Source: Tubiluchus corallicola | Lineage: Eukaryota > Priapulida > Priapulimorpha > Priapulimorphida > Tubiluchidae | Length of the DNA stretch: 64,000 nt | Assembly: GCA_030141605.1 (NCBI GenBank) | Contig: JAQGDQ010000366.1 | Location: 56,618-120,617 of the forward strand | Direction: 5' to 3' | In this document: one piece after another, positions 59,195 through 64,000 of the stretch | How positions within the stretch are numbered: position 1 is the first letter of the stretch | How the letters are laid out: each line of letters starts with the position of its first letter | Translations under genes and position numbers: made by a program | The notes under the pieces: generated by a model | Told to the model about the DNA's origin: nothing | Database searches by the model: none | The model's input: the letters and a program-made list of their open reading frames with translations, nothing else

Positions 59195-59607
59195 CTCATC
59201 TGTTAAAGACTGCATCGTACATTGCACTTATTCTAGGCGTGCAAGCCTCATCTGTTAAAGACTGCATCGTACATTGTAGTTATTCTAGGCATGCAAGCCT
59301 CATCTGTTAAAGACTGCATCGTACATTGTAGTTATTCTAGGCATGCAAGCCTCATCTGTTAAAGACTGCATCGTACATTGTACTTATTCTAGGCGTGCAA
59401 GCCTCATCTGTTAAAGACTGCATTGTACATTGCACTTATTCTAGGCGTGCAAGCCTCATCTGTTAAAGACTGCATCGTACATTGCACTTATTCTAGGTGT
59501 GCAAGCCTCATCTGTTAAAGACTGCATTGTACATTGCACTTATTCTAGGCGTGCAAGCCTCATCTGTTAAAGACTGCATCGTACATTGTAGTTATTCTAG
59601 GCATGCA
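59195..59607. repeat. Minisatellite, 52 bp unit, 8 copies
   Basis: Units of GCAAGCCTCATCTGTTAAAG, ACTGCATCGTACATTGCACT and TATTCTAGGCGT, with a GTAGTTATTC...GCAT variant. Confidence 0.95.
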
Positions 59608-60747
59608 GTTGTCTTTATTATGCATTGTAAAATAATGGTTCTTACAATTGATCTGTACAGTTTAGAATGTAAATATTAACATAGTCATCGTTATTTATTT
59701 CTAGCTGTGTTTGTTATTATTACTATATTATTGTATTGCAAATATCATTCAATGGTTTTTATGCATTTGCTACAGCCACGTGTGGCTATTGTATAGGTTT
59801 ACATAAGTGTGCCATTTGAGATTGAATCATTCGGTCTCGTTTCACCTTAAGATAAGTCAATAATAATGAAGATTTGCTGTAAATGTGTGAATTAGTAAGA
59901 TTTTTTACTTTTGCTGTGCAAATTGTACGAGAAGTTTAAACGTGCCCTAATTACACTAATGAATCTCTCCATTTTTTCAATTCAATTTTAATTTTATATA
60001 TCTCTTTATAATACTACAGCAAAACATGATTAATAAAAGAATCGCTAATAAGTTTTGAAGAATGGTTAAAATGAATAGATAGATCTAGAACTAGAGAAAC
60101 GATAGCGAAAAGACTACAAAGTTACCTAGTCTGCTATCCTTTACCGAATTTAGATAAAATGATTTTTAGACACTGGTGGGCATTAATGTTATCAGTTTAA
60201 TTTAGAAAACATTATTAATTTTTAAAATTATGACATTTGCTATATAATTAAGTAATCCAGAGTAAAGAAGATACATGTACTTTATTTTAGTGGGCGATAA
60301 AATAGGGTCAATCTTGATTAAACTAAAAAATCACTTATAAGTTTTGAAAAATGGTAAAAATATGTCTTGCATAAACTATAAATAGCATTTTGATTTTATG
60401 TGAAAAACAGGATCATTTTGAATTACACAGAATTTTCTGGCTAATCTATACTCATTTGTGTGATATTTTTTCTGTATAATTATCATATATGGCATCTGTT
60501 TGTTTGTTTGTAAAAGCTGTGCGGTTATGTACAATTAAGTTTGGAATAGTTTTACAAGGAAAGTGAATTTTAAAGCAAATATGGACTGGAAATAAAATAT
60601 GGTGTTGGAAAATTGTTACTTTTTGGCGTTTGTTTTATTTAAAATTAATTTACTGCTTCTGTAAGTACAGCTTCACATACTCCTATTTTGCTCTACATAC
60701 AGATTTACATAACTAGTCGCTGATTATGACTATGTCGCACGACGTAC

Positions 60748-60785
<38 letters not shown>

Positions 60786-61477
60786 TACGTAACTTATGAT
60801 TTAATAATATAATAATTATGCAATTCTTTTCAAATCTGAAAGACAATGTTGAAAACATGTTTTATAGCTTTCCCCCATTTACAAGTTCTTGTGCTATATT
60901 ACCTGGTCATCGAGACGACTCCTTTCTGTACAGGCTCTAGCTGTTTTGTGTGTTGGTCAGTTTCTTTTCGTACGCTACAGTGTAATTGAAACAATATCTG
61001 ATTCACTCATTAACAATTTTGTAGTAATATAGTGTGGTACTCGTAATAGAGAAGTCTGGTCCAAGTCAAGCTTAGAAAGACTTTGGTGCTTGCAAGAAAA
61101 TTAACAACTGTGAGCACGATCCATAATAGCATAAAAATATATTGTTTAAATCGTAATTATGGAAAAACTTTAAGCATTAGTCAGATATTTTTCTTTTATA
61201 ATATCCTTGTCGGTGTAATAAAATAATAATAATAATCCGGGGCTTAACTGTGTATAGACCAGGTAGTTGGCGTACTCAATAGCTGCGTTGCCGAGTACTG
61301 CCAATATTAGCGAAAATGAAAATGAAGAAGTTTTAGTCTCCGTGAATTGAGTTTTCCACTTTTGCGTTTTTTGGCCTACTCTGGTTAACGAGAATGTTAA
61401 TATTTTAGCAGCTGCGCTTCTTGTATTTTTATTTTTTAGAAATTCAGTTAACATTAATCTAGTCTTTGTAGAAGAAA
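59608..61477. promoter_or_regulatory. Upstream region of DNAJC5-like gene
   Basis: 1.9 kb before the DNAJC5 start codon, AT-rich, with an (AT)n tract at 60749-60782. It should contain the promoter and 5' UTR, but I cannot point to a start site. Short ORFs only (a 104-codon minus ORF at 61170-61484 overlaps the start codon and is a chance frame). Confidence 0.35.
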
Positions 61478-61503
61478 ATGTCAACCAAACATCGGCATTA
61501 CTC
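61478..61503 (+). CDS. DNAJC5: DNAJC5 exon 1 (start codon, 26 bp)
   Basis: Encodes MSTKHRHY plus two bases of Ser9; donor CTC|GTAAGT. Too short for ORF searches; supported by phase and by the match to the N-terminus of the CSP family. Confidence 0.85.
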
Positions 61504-62969
61504 GTAAGTAAAAAAAACTGTTGATTTCCAACTTAGTTTGTTCTGGGTAAAACGGTGTAAACAGATCGGCGTTTGCCGCCATTATTGCTCAGGTTTTGCT
61601 TTTGAAGCTGGATTACGGTTTTTTCTGACTGCTTATTATTGCATTATACACGAAATTATGTAAACATTGATTGTACCACAGTGGTTATTACATACTAGTA
61701 AATTATAATACACAAACGGTGCAACCTGCATTTGACTTGTTGAGTTTAACTTAGTTTAAACAAGTATTTTTTGTTTTAGTTTTGTTTAGTTTAATTTGAG
61801 GAGTCTATTTTTGTGTAGACACTAGACAGCAGTACATGCACATTTATCTTTTCCCTATCTTTATTACAAAAATTTGCGGGACATAATAGAAACAATATAA
61901 TTACAGTCAAACTCGGGTGTAAGGCACTCACTTATAATGGACTACCAACACCAGTCCCGATTTTTCGTAACGTTTTTCCTATGTAAAAATCTTCGTATAT
62001 AAGGTACTCGGATATAAGGGACGATATCTTCAGGTCCCGCGTAATGGAAACCCAGGTAAATTACCTCACATATAATGGACCCTATGATTAAAGCGAAACT
62101 TATCGATTTTTAACTTCCATTTTTCGCAAAACCGGCATTCGAACAGCTCGGTTTCCGCGGTCACATACATCTCGTGCCACTGAAAGAGCTTCCTACATAC
62201 CGTTTTCACTGAATGCGTAGCAATAATCCATAAAAATATAAGTAAAAGTACAGGTCTAGATACACCCTCGGTCTGACTCAACTTCAGCTATAAGGGACGT
62301 CTGATATAACGGACAGTTTTTTCCGGTCCCGAGGTGTCCCTTATATCCGAGGTTGACTGTGTCTAGTGGGCAAGACAAGACCATAACCAAAAATATCTAG
62401 GCCTTCTCATATTAGACAAATTTAATACAAATAAATGAAACTGCTATGCAAATATACGTAATTAATAATGACCTCATTCAAACTCTCTCATCAATTATTG
62501 CCTCTCTTATTTACTGATTATTTTTATTTGAATGCTGAGATACATAATTACGGCACACGTTATAGACTTAACTATCACTTCCTACAGTGCAACACAAATG
62601 TACTGTCTCATACAAATTTAACCGCAGTGTCATTCCAGTTTACACATTTTGCAAATACTCACCTTTTCCGTACGTTGTTTGTGGTATTCGGGCATTGAAA
62701 CCTCACGTGAATGCTCATTCAGGTTACGCCTGTGCTAAGTAAAATATTTTTAGCACGAATGGACTTCTGTTCATCTGAAATCTATTCTTGGTAGGAAACA
62801 AATATTTCTGTCATGTGTCATGTTCGCTTTTAATCATCACGCCACATCTAGATTTCTAAGACAGTATTTTAATTTCTTTTGTTTTAGAACTTCGGGCGAA
62901 TCGCTTTATATGGTGCTTGGATTAGGAAAATCTGCAACTCCTCAAGAAATAAAAAAAGCTTATAGACGA
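61478..62969 (+). CDS. DNAJC5: Cysteine-string protein (DNAJC5) gene, first two coding exons
   Basis: Exons 61478-61503 and 62888-62969 join in phase to give 36 residues: MSTKHRHYSTSGESLYMVLG followed by LGKSATPQEIKKAYRR. The string T-S-G-E-S-L-Y-x-V-L-G-L is the hallmark start of cysteine-string proteins, and the rest is helix I and the beginning of helix II of a J domain. CSP is a synaptic- and secretory-vesicle co-chaperone that stimulates Hsc70 and keeps SNAREs folded; its palmitoylated Cys string anchors it to the vesicle. The HPD motif and Cys string lie beyond the window. Ser9, after a basic run, aligns with the serine phosphorylated by PKA in mammals. The intron after YRR interrupts the J domain. 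ATG context is AGAAAATGTC. The donors GTAAGT and acceptor TTTTGTTTTAG are strong. Confidence 0.92.
61904..62359. mobile_element. pogo/Tigger-type non-autonomous element in DNAJC5 intron 1
   Basis: The left end CAGTCAAACTCGGGTGTAAG is preceded by TA; the right end reads, as reverse complement, CAGTCAACCTCGGATATAAG (flank TG, a mutated TA). Inner arms share AAGGGACnnnnnGATATAA phrases. No transposase. A different sub-family from 55956-56402. Confidence 0.85.
62468..62640 (+). pseudogene. LINE C-terminal scrap
   Basis: The frame MTSFKLSHQLLPLLFTDYFY, then EIHNYGTRYRLNYHF, resembles the H-N-Y-x-T-R stretch near the end of non-LTR retrotransposon ORF2 proteins. Short, degenerate, lying in DNAJC5 intron 1. 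Just upstream is the R5 scrap. Confidence 0.6.
62888..62969 (+). CDS. DNAJC5: DNAJC5 exon 2 (J-domain start)
   Basis: Acceptor TTTTGTTTTAG, donor GTAAGT. One base completes Ser9, then TSGESLYMVLGLGKSATPQE and IKKAYRR. Next exon expected to begin with the helix II remainder and HPD, outside the window. Confidence 0.93.
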
Positions 62970-63109
62970 GTAAGTACTCCAATGTAATCAACACGTCCTA
63001 TTTTAATAAATTTCTCAACCACATTCATGGCAAGCTCCCCCCCCCCCCCCAGAGTGAGTAAAGGTGCATTCAGCTCTGCACCTGATGTTCTAGAATAGCC
63101 AGATCTCTA

Positions 63110-64000
63110 CTTGGAGGCATTTAGTATAGTAGTACAGCAGTTATTGATTTTTGGTGGCATTTAGTATAGTAGTACAGTAGTTATTGATTTTTGGAGGCAT
63201 TTAGTATAGTAGTACAGTAGTTATTGATTTTTGGAGGCGTTTAGTATAGTAGTACAGTAGTTATTGATTTTTGGAGGCATTTAGTATAGTAGTACAGTAG
63301 TTATTGATTTTTGGAGGCGTTTAGTATAGTAGTACAGTAGTTATTGATTTTTGGAGGCATTTAGTATAGTAGTACAGTAGTTATTGATTTTTGGAGGCAT
63401 TTAGTACAGTAGTACAGTAGTTATTGATTTTTGCAGGCATTTAGTATAGTAGTAATTGATTTTTGGAGGCATTTAGTATAGTAGTACAGTAGTAATTGAT
63501 TTTTGGAGGCATTTAGTATAGTAGTACAGCACTTATTGATTTTTGGAGGCGTTTAGCATAGTAGTACAGCAGTTATTGATTTTTGGTGGCATTTAGTATA
63601 GTAGTACAGTAGTTATTGATTTTTGGTGGCATTTAGCATAGTAGTACAGCAGTTATTGATTTTTGGTGGCATTTAGTATAGTAGTACAGCAGTTATTGAT
63701 TTTTGAAGGCATTTAGTATAGCAGTACAGCAGTTATTGATTTTTGAAGGCGTTTGGTATAGTAGTACAGTAGTTATTGATTTTTGGTGGCATTTAGTATA
63801 GTAGTACAGTAGTTATTGATTTTTGGAGGCGTTTAGCATAGTAGTACAGTAGTTACTGATTTTTGGAGGCGTTTAGTATAGTAGCACAGTAGTTATTGAT
63901 TTTTTTAGGCGTTTAGTATAGTAGCACAGTAGTTATTGATTTTTGGAGGCGTTTAGTATAGTAGTACAGTAGTTATTGATTTTTGGAGGCGTTTAGTATA
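63110..64000. repeat. Minisatellite, 40 bp unit, at least 22 copies, running off the window
   Basis: Units of TTAGTATAGTAGTACAGTAG and TTATTGATTTTTGGAGGCAT. It begins about 140 bases after the DNAJC5 exon 2 donor and is still continuing at base 64000. A poly-C run lies at 63040-63050. Confidence 0.96.

Noticed and set aside
61170-61484. 104-codon minus ORF
   Set aside because: Overlaps the DNAJC5 start codon on the opposite strand; no recognisable protein.

Overview
This window is repeat-rich, AT-rich animal nuclear DNA. Coding sequence is sparse and split by GT-AG introns. Minisatellites are very abundant (at least 15 unrelated tandem arrays), and there are remnants of LINEs and several short terminal-inverted-repeat (TIR) DNA element families. 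There is no bacterial or viral gene organisation. The start of a cysteine-string-protein gene (DNAJC5 family) and an intronless class A GPCR show it is metazoan. The overall style suggests a marine invertebrate (a cnidarian is possible), but the sequence alone does not settle the phylum.

Layout. (1) 1-7.7 kb: a direct duplication of about 345 bp, a three-copy 244-bp repeat, an intact single-exon GPCR on the minus strand (3849-4709), and beside it the broken 3' end of a second GPCR cut off by a dispersed repeat. (2) 7.7-32.8 kb: no confident host gene. It holds copies of dispersed families, LINE fragments, an hAT-type non-autonomous element with target-site duplications, minisatellites at 15.8-17.3, 20.8-22.1 and 28.3-29.3 kb, and an 84-bp perfect inverted repeat at 18.84-19.01 kb. 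(3) 32.8-54.7 kb: seven exons, all in consistent phase, of one plus-strand gene. It encodes a divergent adenylate-kinase-like protein of at least 370 residues, with a degenerate P-loop and an extra C-terminal region. Six of its exons are separated by introns filled with different minisatellites, including one intron of 10.8 kb. (4) 54.7-61.5 kb: intergenic, with pogo-like and hAT-like elements and a 52-bp minisatellite. (5) 61.5-64 kb: the first two coding exons of a DNAJC5 (CSP) gene on the plus strand. Its first intron holds a pogo-like TIR element and a LINE scrap, and its second intron becomes a 40-bp minisatellite that runs off the window.

The most interesting items are the kinase-like gene with altered catalytic motifs, the GPCR that lacks the usual extracellular disulfide and has almost no second extracellular loop (a melanocortin/MECA-like trait), the arrays of different sequence in most of the longer introns of one gene, arrays that stay open in all three forward frames and so mimic 400-600-residue proteins, and two nested or duplicated element insertions. 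No gene in the window forms an operon or obvious pathway with another.
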